Shown here: positions 15,934-25,181 of the stretch, in pieces
Layout of the letters: each line of letters opens with the position of its first letter
Position numbering within the stretch: position 1 is the first letter of the stretch
NCBI GenBank assembly: GCA_008638415.1
Contig: ML703345.1
Location: 110,231 to 174,230, forward strand
Reading direction: 5' to 3'
DNA length: 64,000 nt
Origin: Nocardiopsis sinuspersici
GTDB lineage: Bacteria; Actinomycetota; Actinomycetes; Streptosporangiales; Streptosporangiaceae
Translations under genes and position numbers: made by a program
Notes under the pieces: generated by a model
What the model saw: only the letters and a program-made list of their open reading frames with translations
The model's database searches: none
Told to the model about the DNA's origin: nothing

Positions 15934-17733
15934 ATGTCAGCGGACCCCGGCATCTCCCGACGCGGCGCCCTCGGAGGTCTGAGCGCCGCGGGCGCCCTCG
16001 CCCTGGCCGGTTGGCCCGGTACGGCGGCCGCGTCCTCGGCACGCGACGCCCTCATCACCGTCATGGGCACCTCCGACCTGCACGGCCACTGCCTGAACTG
16101 GGACTACTTCAAGGACGCCGAGTTCGAGGACGGCGAGGGCAACCACATCGGCATCGCCAAGGCGGCCAGCCTGATCAAGGAGGTCCGCGCCGAGCGCGGC
16201 CGCAACAACACCCTGCTCTTCGACTCCGGCGACACCATCCAGGGCGCTCCGCTGGCCACCTACTACAACGTCGTCGAACCGATCACCGAGACCGGGCAGA
16301 CCCACCCGATGGCGCGGGCGATGAACGCCGTCGGATACGACGCCGTGGCCCTGGGCAACCACGAGTTCAACTACGGCCTGGAGCACCTGGACACCTGGAT
16401 CGACCAGATGCAGGCTCCGGTGCTGGCCGCCAACGCCCTGCACCACGGCACCGACGAGCCCGCCTACCGCCCCTACGTGCTCAAACGCATGAAGGTGGAC
16501 TGCCTCGACAAACCCGGTACCCAGCCCCTGGTCGTCGGCGTGCTGGGCCTGACCAACCCCGGGTCCATCATCTGGGACCGCCACAACGTCGAGGGGGAAC
16601 TGGAGTTCGCGGACCTGGTGGAGAGCGCCCGCCACTGGGTGCCCGTCATGCGCGGCGAGGGCGCCGACCTGGTGATCGTCAGCGCCCACTCCGGTGACAG
16701 CGGTACCTCCTCCTACGGCGGGGGCGTCCCCGTCGAGAACGCCTCGGCGATGGTCGCCGAGGAGGTGCCCGGCATCGACGCCATCCTGTTCGGCCACGCC
16801 CACCGCGACATCTCCGAGCGCTTCGTCACCAACAAGGTCACCGGCGAGCAGGTCCTGATGACGATGCCCTCCTACTGGGGGCGGAGGCTGTCGGTGATGG
16901 ACCTGGCGCTGCGCCGGGAGCGGGGCCGCTGGCGGGTCACCTCCAAGAGCGCGGTCACGCTGAACAGCAACACCGTGGAGGAGGACCCCGAGATCGTGGA
17001 GTTGGTGGCCGACCAGCACGCCACGGCGGTGGAGTACGTCAACCAGGTGGTGGCGACCTCGGTGGAGGAGCTGAGCGCGGCCCAGGCCTGCTGGCGCGAC
17101 ACCGCGATCGTGGACTACATCCAGCACGTGCAGATCGAGACGGTGCGCGCGGCGATCCAGGACACCGCCGAGGCGGCCCTGCCCGTGCTCTCGATCGCGG
17201 CGCCCTTCAGCCGCTCGGCGGTCTTCCCCGCCGGTGACGTCTCGATCCGCGACATCGCCGGCCTGTACGTGTACGACAACACCCTGCTGGCCGGCGTGCT
17301 CACCGGAGCCCAGCTACGCGACTACCTGGAGTACTCCGCGCGCTACTTCCACCAGGTGTCCGCCTCCGGCGCGGTCGACCCGGGCGGCCTGACCAACGCC
17401 GGCGGCACCCCCGACTACAACTTCGACCAGGTCGCCGGGCTGGAGTACGACATCGACGTGTCCCGGCCCGTGGGCGGGCGGATCACCTCGCTCACGCTCC
17501 AGGGTGCGAAGGTCGCCGACGACCAGCGGTTCGTGCTGGCGGTCAACAACTACCGCCAGTCGGGTGGCGGCGGGTTCCCGCACATCACCGGCGCCCCGGT
17601 GGTCTACAACGCGCAGGTCCAGGTCAGGCAGGCGCTGATCGACTACGCCACGGCCACCGGCACCATCGACCCGGCCGACTTCCACGTCGTCAACTGGCGC
17701 CTGGTCCGCGAGGGCACTCCCGTCTTCGACTAG
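15934..17733 (+). CDS. secreted 5'-nucleotidase / 2',3'-cyclic phosphodiesterase (UshA/CpdB family)
   Basis: A 599-aa Tat-exported enzyme. The signal has SRRGALGGLSAAGALALA (Arg pair at residues 9-10) and an AAA-type cleavage site. The N-terminal metallophosphatase domain has TSDLHGH, DSGDTIQG, GNHEFNYG and FGHAHRDI; the C-terminal 5'-nucleotidase domain binds the base (AVFPAGDVSIRDIAGLYVYD; NNYRQSGGGGFPH). It should release phosphate from extracellular nucleotides. The start is ATG 15934 with AGGAGA 7 nt upstream. With phoD it forms the phosphate-scavenging theme of the window. A strong hairpin follows the gene. Confidence 0.93.
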   Translation: MSADPGISRRGALGGLSAAGALALAGWPGTAAASSARDALITVMGTSDLHGHCLNWDYFKDAEFEDGEGNHIGIAKAASLIKEVRAERGRNNTLLFDSGDTIQGAPLATYYNVVEPITETGQTHPMARAMNAVGYDAVALGNHEFNYGLEHLDTWIDQMQAPVLAANALHHGTDEPAYRPYVLKRMKVDCLDKPGTQPLVVGVLGLTNPGSIIWDRHNVEGELEFADLVESARHWVPVMRGEGADLVIVSAHSGDSGTSSYGGGVPVENASAMVAEEVPGIDAILFGHAHRDISERFVTNKVTGEQVLMTMPSYWGRRLSVMDLALRRERGRWRVTSKSAVTLNSNTVEEDPEIVELVADQHATAVEYVNQVVATSVEELSAAQACWRDTAIVDYIQHVQIETVRAAIQDTAEAALPVLSIAAPFSRSAVFPAGDVSIRDIAGLYVYDNTLLAGVLTGAQLRDYLEYSARYFHQVSASGAVDPGGLTNAGGTPDYNFDQVAGLEYDIDVSRPVGGRITSLTLQGAKVADDQRFVLAVNNYRQSGGGGFPHITGAPVVYNAQVQVRQALIDYATATGTIDPADFHVVNWRLVREGTPVFD

Positions 17734-17801
17734 GTCGTGTCTCCTTGAGGCTCCGCTGCGCTTCGCCCCGTGCTCGGACACCGCAGGTACGGGAGCCTTC
17801 G

Positions 17802-17827
17802 GTCCCCGCGGGTGCGCCCGCGGGGAC
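17802..17827. terminator. perfect 11-bp hairpin between converging genes
   Basis: GTCCCCGCGGG and CCCGCGGGGAC flank a TGCG tetraloop. It lies 69 bp after the nucleotidase stop and 90 bp beyond the stop of the convergent DUF4291 gene, so it may end both transcripts. Confidence 0.7.
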
Positions 17828-17916
17828 CCCCGGCGGCACAGGACCGAGTCCACCGATGTCCAGCCCTGGCCACGTCTCGGTCTACCGGCTCCCCGAGCAG
17901 GGTTTAGCCGCCCCGC

Positions 17917-18540
17917 TCAGGCCGTGTCCTCCTCCCCCACGGTCGGGGCGGGGCGCAGGTGGTCCAGCTCGTGCGGTGCGACCGGGTAGGGGCGCTCGGC
18001 GGGCAGCAGTCGGGCGGCGGCCTCCAGCTTTCCCGCCTGGACCAGCGTGTGGATGCGGTGTGCGAGCGGGGTGACGTCGGTGATGGAAGTGATCCACGCG
18101 TCGGCGTAGCGGTGCGCGGCCTCGCCCGCCAGCCCCAACTGCAGGGAGCGGTGCTCCAGCGGCCTCAGGTGCAGGTCGCGTTCGGGGTCCCACTGCACCC
18201 GTACGGGGCTCTCGCGCAGTCGGCGCCTCCACGTGCGGCGGTCCGCGTGCACGTTCGCCGTGTAGTGCGACAGGCAGGCGTTGCGCAGTGCCCACTCGAA
18301 TCCCTCACGGGTGACCTCCACCGCCAGTACGGTCTCCTGGTCCTTCTTGGTCCCCCACCCGCATCGATAGGCCGTCCACAGGAGCGAAGGCTTGACCCAT
18401 GTCATGCGGTCCCGCTTCCAGGCGGAGGGGAAGCGGCCGTCGCGGGCGGCGGGCAGTCCGATGGAGGGGCTGTAGGCCTGGTAGACGGTGACCGCGGTGT
18501 CGGTGTAACGCGCCCGGATCTGGTGTCGGGGGAAGTCCAT
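17917..18540 (-). CDS. DUF4291-family protein
   Basis: A 207-aa protein matching the DUF4291 layout: IRARYTDTAVTVYQAYSP near the N-terminus, then TWVKPSLLWTAYRCGWG, VTREGFEWALRNA and a C-terminal QWDPERDLHLRPLEHRSLQ segment. DUF4291 proteins are about 200 aa and of unknown biochemical role. The family start MDFPRHQIRARY supports ATG 18540. It lies 62 bp downstream of the pabAB gene on the same strand and could be co-transcribed, without any obvious functional link. Confidence 0.88.
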   Translation of the reverse strand: MDFPRHQIRARYTDTAVTVYQAYSPSIGLPAARDGRFPSAWKRDRMTWVKPSLLWTAYRCGWGTKKDQETVLAVEVTREGFEWALRNACLSHYTANVHADRRTWRRRLRESPVRVQWDPERDLHLRPLEHRSLQLGLAGEAAHRYADAWITSITDVTPLAHRIHTLVQAGKLEAAARLLPAERPYPVAPHELDHLRPAPTVGEEDTA

Positions 18541-18602
18541 GGGGCTCAAGATGGCCTCTGTCCCCCGGCGGCGGCAAACGGTTTTCCCGCGCCCCGGAGC
18601 GG

Positions 18603-20741
18603 TCAGCGGCCGCGGGCGGGCACGGCGGCCTTGAGGAGCATCTCCTCGTACTCCCCCTCCGGGTCGGAGTCCAGCACGACGGCCCCGCCCGCGCCGATGG
18701 TCATCTCGCCGTCGGCCAGCACGGCGGTGCGGATGACGATGTTGAGGTCGGCGGTGCCGCAGGAGGACACATAGCCCAGCGCGCCGGAGTAGACGCCGCG
18801 CGCGGAGGACTCCAGCCGGTCCAGGATCTCCATGGTGCGCTCCTTGGGGGCTCCGGTCATCGACCCGCCGGGGAAGCAGGCGCGCACCGCGTCCATGGCC
18901 GACACCCGCGGGCGCAGCCTGCCGCGCACGGTGGAGACGAGCTGGTGCACGGTGGTGTAGGACTCGGTGTACATGAACGCGGGCACCTCGACGCTGCCCA
19001 CCTCGCACACGCGGCCCAGGTCGTTGCGCAGCAGGTCGACGATCATGAGGTTCTCGGCGCGGGTCTTGGCGCCGGTGCGCAGCTCCTCGGCGACGCGCGC
19101 GTCGAGGTCCGGGTCCGGGTGGCGGGGCGCGGTGCCCTTGATGGGGCGGCTCTCGGCGGTGCGGTCGGCGTCCACGCGCAGGAACCGTTCGGGTGAGGCG
19201 CTGAGCACGCTCATCGCCCCCAGGCGCAGTAGGGCGGCGTAGGGCGCGGGGCCGGCGGCGCGCATACGGCGGTAGGTGTCGAGGTCGCCGCCGGTGTGGG
19301 CCAGGCGCAGCCGGTTGGTCAGGCAGATCTCGTAGCTCTCCCCGGCCGTGAGCTGGGCCAGGCACTCCTTGACGTCGTCGACGTAGTCCCCGTGCGAGCG
19401 CTCCAGCAGCGGGGCCAGGTCGGTGGCCGGCGCGGAAGGCGCGGGCGGGTCCAGGGGCGGCAGGTCGGCGAGGGCCGACAGGGTCTCATCCAGCCATGCG
19501 TCGCCGTCGGGGAGGCCGTCGGCGCACACCGCGTAGGTGCGTCCGCGGTGGTGGTCGACGGCCACGAACCGGTCGCAGCGCAGCCACACGGCGTCGGGGT
19601 GGGGTGAGGTGTGCGCGTCGGCGGCGCCGCAGTCGGCCTTGAGCTCGTAGCCGAGGTAGCCGACGTAGCCTCCGGCGAAGTCGAAGGGCAGCCCGCTGGG
19701 ACGGGGGTGGGGGACGCGGCGGTCCAGGGCGTCGAAGACACTGCCGGGCTCGGTGTGCTCGGTGCCGTCCGGGGCGCGCACGTGGACGGGGCCGCCGACC
19801 CGGTAGGTGAGCACCTCACCGGTGGCGGCGCCCAGGAAGGAGAAGCGGGCGGGGCCCTCGGGTCGGGAGCTGTCCAGCCAGAACGCGTACTCGGCGTCGC
19901 CGTACAGGTGGGCGAAGGCGGCCTCGGTGTCCACGGCCAGGGGGAGCTCGCGTGTGCGGGGAACGGGGCCTTCGGGCGTCTGGCCGGGGTGCTGCCGGAG
20001 TGTCCGTGACGGGGGGCCGGGGTGGTTCGCGTGGGGGTGCGGGCCGGAGGCCTCCCGTCCCGGTGGGCTGTCCGCGTGCCTCTTCCGCGTGCTCTCCCGC
20101 GCTCCGAGGGCCCTGGTCGGCGGGTCCGCGGGAGCGGAGGGGCGGCTTGTGCCCGTGGCGGTGTGCGGGCGGGCCAGGTCCAGGAAGTTGGCGACCGTCC
20201 GCGCGCCGAACTCGCTGGCCACCGACTCGGGGTGGAACTGCACTCCCCAGCGGGGCAGGGTGCGGTGTTCCAGGCCCATGACCACGCCGTCCTCCGACCA
20301 CGCGGTCGCGGTCAGCGGCTCGGGCAGGGGGTCGGCGACGGCCAGGGAGTGGTAGCGCACGGTGGTGAAGTCCTGTGGCAGGCCCGCGAACAGGCCCGAT
20401 CCGTTGTGCCGGATCCGGGTCAGGTGGCCGTGGCGGGGTTGGGGGGCCGAGACCACGTCCGCCCCGGCCAGGTGGGCGATGGCCTGGTGGCCCAGGCACA
20501 CGCCCAGCACCGGCAGGCGGGTGTGGTCCAGGAGGCGGGGGACGCGGCCCAGGTCGCGCGGGTGCTGGGGGCGGCCCGGGCCGGGTGAGAGGACCACGGC
20601 GTCCACGTCGGCCGGGTCGAGGGTGTCCCAGCGGGGGTCGTCGTTGGTGATGACCGCGGGGGTGTGGCCCAGGACGCGCGCCAGGAGTTGGAAGAGGTTG
20701 TAGGTGTATGAATCGTGGTTGTCCACGAGGAGGACGCGCAT
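18603..20741 (-). CDS. pabAB: fused aminodeoxychorismate synthase PabA-PabB
   Basis: A 712-aa fusion making 4-amino-4-deoxychorismate from chorismate and glutamine, for folate or a p-aminobenzoate-derived metabolite. Residues about 1-190 are the class I glutamine amidotransferase (LLVDNHDSYTYNL, GVCLGHQAI with the catalytic Cys, HPES with the His/Glu). A Pro/Arg-rich linker of about 80 residues follows. The PabB half carries SYEICLTNRL, PIKGTAPR, ENLMIVDLLRNDLGRV and GSMTGAPKERTMEI. ATG 20741 begins the amidotransferase exactly (MRVLLVDNHDS). Such fusions are frequent in antibiotic producers; no other folate or PABA gene is nearby. Confidence 0.93.
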   Translation of the reverse strand: MRVLLVDNHDSYTYNLFQLLARVLGHTPAVITNDDPRWDTLDPADVDAVVLSPGPGRPQHPRDLGRVPRLLDHTRLPVLGVCLGHQAIAHLAGADVVSAPQPRHGHLTRIRHNGSGLFAGLPQDFTTVRYHSLAVADPLPEPLTATAWSEDGVVMGLEHRTLPRWGVQFHPESVASEFGARTVANFLDLARPHTATGTSRPSAPADPPTRALGARESTRKRHADSPPGREASGPHPHANHPGPPSRTLRQHPGQTPEGPVPRTRELPLAVDTEAAFAHLYGDAEYAFWLDSSRPEGPARFSFLGAATGEVLTYRVGGPVHVRAPDGTEHTEPGSVFDALDRRVPHPRPSGLPFDFAGGYVGYLGYELKADCGAADAHTSPHPDAVWLRCDRFVAVDHHRGRTYAVCADGLPDGDAWLDETLSALADLPPLDPPAPSAPATDLAPLLERSHGDYVDDVKECLAQLTAGESYEICLTNRLRLAHTGGDLDTYRRMRAAGPAPYAALLRLGAMSVLSASPERFLRVDADRTAESRPIKGTAPRHPDPDLDARVAEELRTGAKTRAENLMIVDLLRNDLGRVCEVGSVEVPAFMYTESYTTVHQLVSTVRGRLRPRVSAMDAVRACFPGGSMTGAPKERTMEILDRLESSARGVYSGALGYVSSCGTADLNIVIRTAVLADGEMTIGAGGAVVLDSDPEGEYEEMLLKAAVPARGR

Positions 20742-20888
20742 CCCGCCCCTTTCGTCCGGATCGCGGTACTCCAAGGTTACGGCGGTCCGGGCGGAGGCGG
20801 TCGTCCACAGGTACGAGGAGCCCCTGGAGAAAGGCCTCCGGGCGGGGTACACAAGAGAGTAGGAGCGGTTTCCTCACCAGGAGTGGAG

Positions 20889-21137
20889 ATGACCTACATG
20901 GTGGCCACGCTCGTGATCCTCGTCATGGTGGCGCTGGGCGTCTTCTTCGTCGTCACGGTCGCGTCCGTGGCGGGCGCGGCCCTGGACGGCCACACCCGTG
21001 CGGACCGGCGGTCCCCCTCCGCCGCGCCCGGGTCGCAGGCCGTGGACGCGGCGGAGGAGGAGTTGCGGCTCAGATACGCGCGGGGCGAGATCGACCGGGA
21101 GGAGTTCCTCCAGAGGAAGATCGACCTGGAGCGCTGA
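20889..21137 (+). CDS. small membrane protein with C-terminal SHOCT domain
   Basis: An 82-aa protein with one N-terminal membrane helix (VATLVILVMVALGVFFVVTV) and a C-terminal SHOCT motif (LRLRYARGEIDREEFLQR). SHOCT is a short oligomerisation domain found at the ends of many bacterial proteins. ATG 20889 has AGGAG 5 nt upstream; ATG 20898 is an alternative. Function unknown. Confidence 0.82.
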   Translation: MTYMVATLVILVMVALGVFFVVTVASVAGAALDGHTRADRRSPSAAPGSQAVDAAEEELRLRYARGEIDREEFLQRKIDLER

Positions 21138-21207
21138 GCCCTCCGCCTGCCCCCCCAGCCGCCCACTCCGTGGGTGGTCGGAGGGTGGGAACGGAGCTCT
21201 GAGCTGG

Positions 21208-22635
21208 TCAGCCCTGCATCTCCTCCAGGGTCTTGCCCTTGGTCTCCCGCACGAACCTCCACACGAAGAAGAACGACACCAGCGCGAAGAACGCGTACAT
21301 CATGTACGTGCCGCTCAGGCTCCAGTCGCGCAGGCTCGGGAAGCTCACGGTGATCAGCCAGTTGGCGAGCCACTGGGTCGCCGTGGCCACACCCATCGCG
21401 GCGGCACGGATGCGCAGCGGGAACATCTCCCCCAGCAGCACCCACACGACCACACCCCATGACAGGGCGAAGAAGAGCACGAACAGGCTGGCCGCGGTCA
21501 GCGCCACCGCTCCCCACACGAACGGCAGTGACACCTCTTCGCCCTGCACCACCGCGTGGTTGAAGGCGTAGGCGGCCAGGGCCAGCGACACCGTCATACC
21601 GGCCGAGCCCACCAGCAGCAGCGGCTTGCGGCCGACCCGGTCCACCAGCAGGATCGCCACGAACGTACCGACGATGTTCACGATGGAGGTGAACAGGCTC
21701 AGCAGCAGGGAGTTGGTCGCGGACACACCCACCGACTGCCACAGCGAACTGGAGTAGTAGAAGATGACGTTGATACCGACCAGCTGCTGGAAGGCCGAGA
21801 TGGCCATACCGATCCACACGATGGGCAGCAGACCGTAGCGGCCGGTCAGGTCGCTCAGCTTCGGCTTGATCTCCGAGCCCAACGCCTCCTTGATCTCTCC
21901 GATGCGCCGGTCCACCCGCTCGGGGCCTCCTCCCTCGACCTCGGCGAGGATGCGGCGGGCCCGGGGCGTCTGTCCGATACGCACCAGGTAGCGGGGCGAC
22001 TCGGGGATGAGCAGGCTCAGTCCCACGTAGACCATGGCGGGGATGACCTCGACACCCAGCATCCACTGCCAGGCCTGGAACCCCCCGAGCATGTCGCTCG
22101 CGCTGCCGCCGGCCATCTGGGCGACACCGAAGTTGACCAGCTGTGAGGTGGCGATACCGAGAACGATCGCCAGTTGCTGCAACGACGCCAGCCGACCGCG
22201 GTAGGCGGCCGGTGACACCTCGGCGATGTAGGTCGGGGCGATCACCGAGGCCAGGCCGATGGCGACACCGCCCAGGATCCGCCAGGCGGTCAGGTCCCAG
22301 ACTCCGAACGGAAGGGCCGAGCCGATGGCGCTGGCGGCGAACAGCACACCGGCGATCTGCATGGTGCGGATACGGCCGACCCGGTCGGCCAGGGCACCCG
22401 CGGCCGCGGCGCCCACCACACATCCCAGGAGCGCCGAGGCGACCGTGAAGCCGAGCGTGGCCGGTCCCACGCCGAACCGCTCCTGGATGGCCGGTACCGC
22501 GCCGTTGATCACGGCACTGTCGTAGCCGAACAGGAAACCGCCCATGGCCGCGGCGGCGGCGATCATCGTCACGTGGACGATGTTGGCCTCACCCGATGGT
22601 GCGCCCTCGTAACCGGTCTCTCTGGCTCCGCTCAC
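21208..22635 (-). CDS. MFS sugar porter
   Basis: A 475-aa, 12-TM transporter of the sugar porter family, probably proton-linked. Family signatures are present: GYDSAVINGAV in TM1, DRVGRIRT in loop 2-3, PESPRYLVRIGQ after TM6, QQLVGINVIFYYS in TM7, DRVGRKPLLLVG in loop 8-9, and a C-terminal ETKGKTLEEMQ. GTG 22635 is preferred because AAGGAAG precedes it and the next residues fit the family; an upstream start would add 50 odd residues. The sugar is not predictable. An inverted repeat about 90 bp upstream may be its operator. Confidence 0.92.
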   Translation of the reverse strand: MSGARETGYEGAPSGEANIVHVTMIAAAAAMGGFLFGYDSAVINGAVPAIQERFGVGPATLGFTVASALLGCVVGAAAAGALADRVGRIRTMQIAGVLFAASAIGSALPFGVWDLTAWRILGGVAIGLASVIAPTYIAEVSPAAYRGRLASLQQLAIVLGIATSQLVNFGVAQMAGGSASDMLGGFQAWQWMLGVEVIPAMVYVGLSLLIPESPRYLVRIGQTPRARRILAEVEGGGPERVDRRIGEIKEALGSEIKPKLSDLTGRYGLLPIVWIGMAISAFQQLVGINVIFYYSSSLWQSVGVSATNSLLLSLFTSIVNIVGTFVAILLVDRVGRKPLLLVGSAGMTVSLALAAYAFNHAVVQGEEVSLPFVWGAVALTAASLFVLFFALSWGVVVWVLLGEMFPLRIRAAAMGVATATQWLANWLITVSFPSLRDWSLSGTYMMYAFFALVSFFFVWRFVRETKGKTLEEMQG

Positions 22636-22721
22636 ATTCGCTTCCTTCCCCCGTGGCACAACAGTTGCGACCCCAGGGTGGACACGCCGAAGACGAAGCG
22701 TCACGGACAAAACGCCCGTAG

Positions 22722-22745
22722 GCCAAAAGATGTCCAACTTTTGGC
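22722..22745 (-). promoter_or_regulatory. inverted repeat GCCAAAAG-N8-CTTTTGGC, possible operator
   Basis: Perfect 8-bp arms at 22722-22729 and 22738-22745 in the region shared by the sugar transporter (minus) and the HAD gene (plus). It is AT-richer than its surroundings and lies 87 bp before the transporter start, so it is a fair operator candidate. The regulator is not in the window. Confidence 0.45.
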
Positions 22746-22882
22746 ACACAACCTGTATGGGGCACGGCGCCGTGGGACACCTCATCCGAACGTTCCGGGC
22801 GCGTGCGCCCCGGGCGCGGACGGCCGGAGCGCGTACGATCTGGACGGCGCCGTCCCCGGCCCCCGAAGGAAGAGGTGACCTC

Positions 22883-23494
22883 TTGACCGTGCTCTTCGAC
22901 CTGTTCGGTGTCGTTGCGTGCCACCAGTCCGAGGAGGGCGGGGACCGGCTGGTCCGGGTCGCGGGCGCACCCGCCCCGGCCTTCTGGGAGGCGTACTGGG
23001 CGCGGCGCCCCTCCTACGACCGCGCGGACGTGAGCGCCTCCGAGTACTGGCGCCGCGTGGGCGAGGACCTGGGCCTGCGCTTCGACGACCACCGGATCTC
23101 CGCACTGGTGGAGGCCGACATCGCCAGCTGGGACGCGGTCGACGACACCATGGTCGCCCTGGTCGGGGAACTCGCGGCCTCGGGCCGACGGATCGGGCTG
23201 CTGTCCAACATCCCCGAGGAGTTGGCCCTGTACTACGAGGAGCACCACTCCTGGCTCCGCGACTTCCACGTGCGCGCCTTCTCCTGCCGGATCGGCCACG
23301 TCAAGCCCGAACCGGAGGCCTACCGGTGGTGTCAGGAGGCGCTGGGGGTCGAGCCGGAACGCGTCCTCTTCGTCGACGACCGCCGGGAGAACGTGCGGGG
23401 CGCCCAGGAGACGGGCATGCGTGCGCACCTGTTCACCACCGCCGCCCGGCTGAGGGAGGAATTCGCCCGCTGGGACGCCGACGCCTCGACGTGA
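22883..23494 (+). CDS. HAD-superfamily hydrolase
   Basis: A 203-aa haloacid-dehalogenase-fold hydrolase with a helical cap. Motif I reads FDLFGVV (nucleophile Asp present, but Phe where phosphatases usually have the second Asp), motif II is LLSNIP, motif III lies in HVKPEPEAY, and motif IV is FVDDRREN. The missing second Asp is typical of some dehalogenase-like members, so phosphatase activity is uncertain. The start is TTG 22883, about 8 nt after GAAGGAAGAGG; GTG 22889 is an alternative. Substrate unknown. Confidence 0.85.
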   Translation: MTVLFDLFGVVACHQSEEGGDRLVRVAGAPAPAFWEAYWARRPSYDRADVSASEYWRRVGEDLGLRFDDHRISALVEADIASWDAVDDTMVALVGELAASGRRIGLLSNIPEELALYYEEHHSWLRDFHVRAFSCRIGHVKPEPEAYRWCQEALGVEPERVLFVDDRRENVRGAQETGMRAHLFTTAARLREEFARWDADAST

Positions 23495-23686
23495 GCCCCG
23501 GCGTCCGCGGCGGGCCTGCCGCCTCCTCCCTGCCCCATCCGCCCCCTCACGCGCGCGGAGTGCGATCGCCACGTTCGGACGCGGGCGCGCCGGAGCGCGA
23601 AGAGCCGTCCCGTACAAGACTTCTCCCGCGTTTTTGGCTCCTTCCGGGGCTGTGCCGCTCCCGTCCGGGGACCCAGGATCGTCCCC

Positions 23687-24748
23687 GTGACCACATTCCT
23701 TCCCCTGGCCGAGAAGGCCCTGCGCCGTGAGAAGCCCACCCGCGACGAACTCCTCGGAGTCCTGCGCGGCTCCGACGACGACCTGATGGACCTGGTAGCC
23801 GCCGCCTTCCGGGTCCGGCTGCGCTACTTCGAGCGCCGCGTCAAGCTCAACTACCTCGTGAACATCAAGAGCGGCCTGTGCCCGGAGGACTGCTCCTACT
23901 GCTCCCAGCGCCTGGGCTCGGAAGCCGAGATCGTCAGGTACACCTGGCTCAAGCCCGACCAGACCCGCGAGGCCGTCTCCCACGGTGTGGGGGCGGGCGC
24001 CACCCGGGTCTGCCTGGTGGCCAGCGGGCGCGGTCCCACCGACCGCGACGTGGAACGCCTCGCCCCCGCCATCGAGGGCATCAAGGCCGAGCACCCGGGT
24101 GTGGAGGTGTGCGCCTGCCTGGGCCTGCTCTCCGAGGGCCAGGCCGACCGGCTGCGCGAGGCCGGGGCCGACGCCTACAACCACAACCTCAACACCTCGA
24201 GGGAGCGCTACGCCGACATCTGCACCACCCACGAGTTCGCCGACCGGGTGGAGACCGTGGCCAGGGCCAAGCACGCCGGGCTCTCCCCCTGCTCCGGGCT
24301 GATCGCGGGGATGGGGGAGAGCGACGACGACCTGGTGGACGCCCTGTTCGCACTGCGCGAGCTGGAGCCGGACTCGGTACCGGTCAACTTCCTCATGCCC
24401 TTCGAGGGAACCCCGCTGGAGGGCACCTGGGAGCTGACCCCGCAGCGGTGCCTACGGGTCCTGGCCGCCACCCGGTTCGTCTTCCCCGACGTGGAGGTCC
24501 GTCTGGCGGGAGGCCGGGAGATCCACCTGCGCTCCCTGCAGCCGCTGGCGCTGCACATCGTCAACTCGCTCTTCCTGGGGGACTACCTCACCAGCGAGGG
24601 CCAGGCGGGCGGGGCCGATCTGGAGATGATCGCCGACGCCGGGTTCACCGTGCAGGGGGCGGGAGAGCCCACCCTGCCCGGCCGGCGCCACGATCTGCTC
24701 AGGCCCCGCCGGCGCGGCGCCGGAACCGCTCTTCCGCCCAACGCCTGA
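23687..24748 (+). CDS. bioB: biotin synthase
   Basis: A 353-aa radical SAM enzyme that inserts sulfur into dethiobiotin. The [4Fe-4S] motif CPEDCSYC is at residues 65-72, preceded by YLVNIKSG. The cysteines expected around the second cluster appear in [18 protein letters not shown] and [14 protein letters not shown]. The YNHNLNTS segment is characteristic of BioB. GTG 23687 is the start. No bioA, bioD or bioF is nearby, so it stands alone here. Confidence 0.95.
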   Translation: MTTFLPLAEKALRREKPTRDELLGVLRGSDDDLMDLVAAAFRVRLRYFERRVKLNYLVNIKSGLCPEDCSYCSQRLGSEAEIVRYTWLKPDQTREAVSHGVGAGATRVCLVASGRGPTDRDVERLAPAIEGIKAEHPGVEVCACLGLLSEGQADRLREAGADAYNHNLNTSRERYADICTTHEFADRVETVARAKHAGLSPCSGLIAGMGESDDDLVDALFALRELEPDSVPVNFLMPFEGTPLEGTWELTPQRCLRVLAATRFVFPDVEVRLAGGREIHLRSLQPLALHIVNSLFLGDYLTSEGQAGGADLEMIADAGFTVQGAGEPTLPGRRHDLLRPRRRGAGTALPPNA

Positions 24749-24819
24749 GGCCGACGCGGCCCGAAGCCTCTCCGTTCGCCGCCTCGAAGGTCCCGGGGCG
24801 ACGAACGGGCCCGTCCTGC

Positions 24820-25119
24820 TCAGGAGCGCGGGACGGGCTGCTCGTTGCCGTACCAGAGGGGGATCTGCTGCTGGTTCTGCGCCATCTCGGCGGCCAGCAC
24901 GTCCTCCTGGCGGTCGCGCACGCACTTGGCCAGCGTGAAGGTGGAGGTGATGACGTAGAGCAGGCCCAGGCCCAGGAAGGCACGGATCCACAGGTCGACG
25001 GGGAGGTAGATGATTCCCGCGCCCACCCCGACCGCGGAGACCCCGAAGGACAGGGCGGACTGGAGGAAGAACTGCGGGGTGGAACGGGGCTGGGGAGCAT
25101 AGGTGTTCATGGCGTCCAT
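24820..25119 (-). CDS. YiaA/YiaB-family inner membrane protein
   Basis: A 99-aa protein with two membrane helices separated by a short loop (FGVSAVGVGAGIIYLPVDLW, then FLGLGLLYVITSTFTLAKCV) and a polar tail with DRQEDVLAAEMAQ. This is the yiaA/B two-helix domain, of unknown function. ATG 25119 and ATG 25110 are both possible; neither has a strong RBS. It is monocistronic and convergent with bioB. Confidence 0.82.
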   Translation of the reverse strand: MDAMNTYAPQPRSTPQFFLQSALSFGVSAVGVGAGIIYLPVDLWIRAFLGLGLLYVITSTFTLAKCVRDRQEDVLAAEMAQNQQQIPLWYGNEQPVPRS

Positions 25120-25181
25120 GCTGCCGCCCGCCCCGGCCCCGCGCCTGAGTACGGCTACTCACCGCCCCGGCGGGTGCCCTC

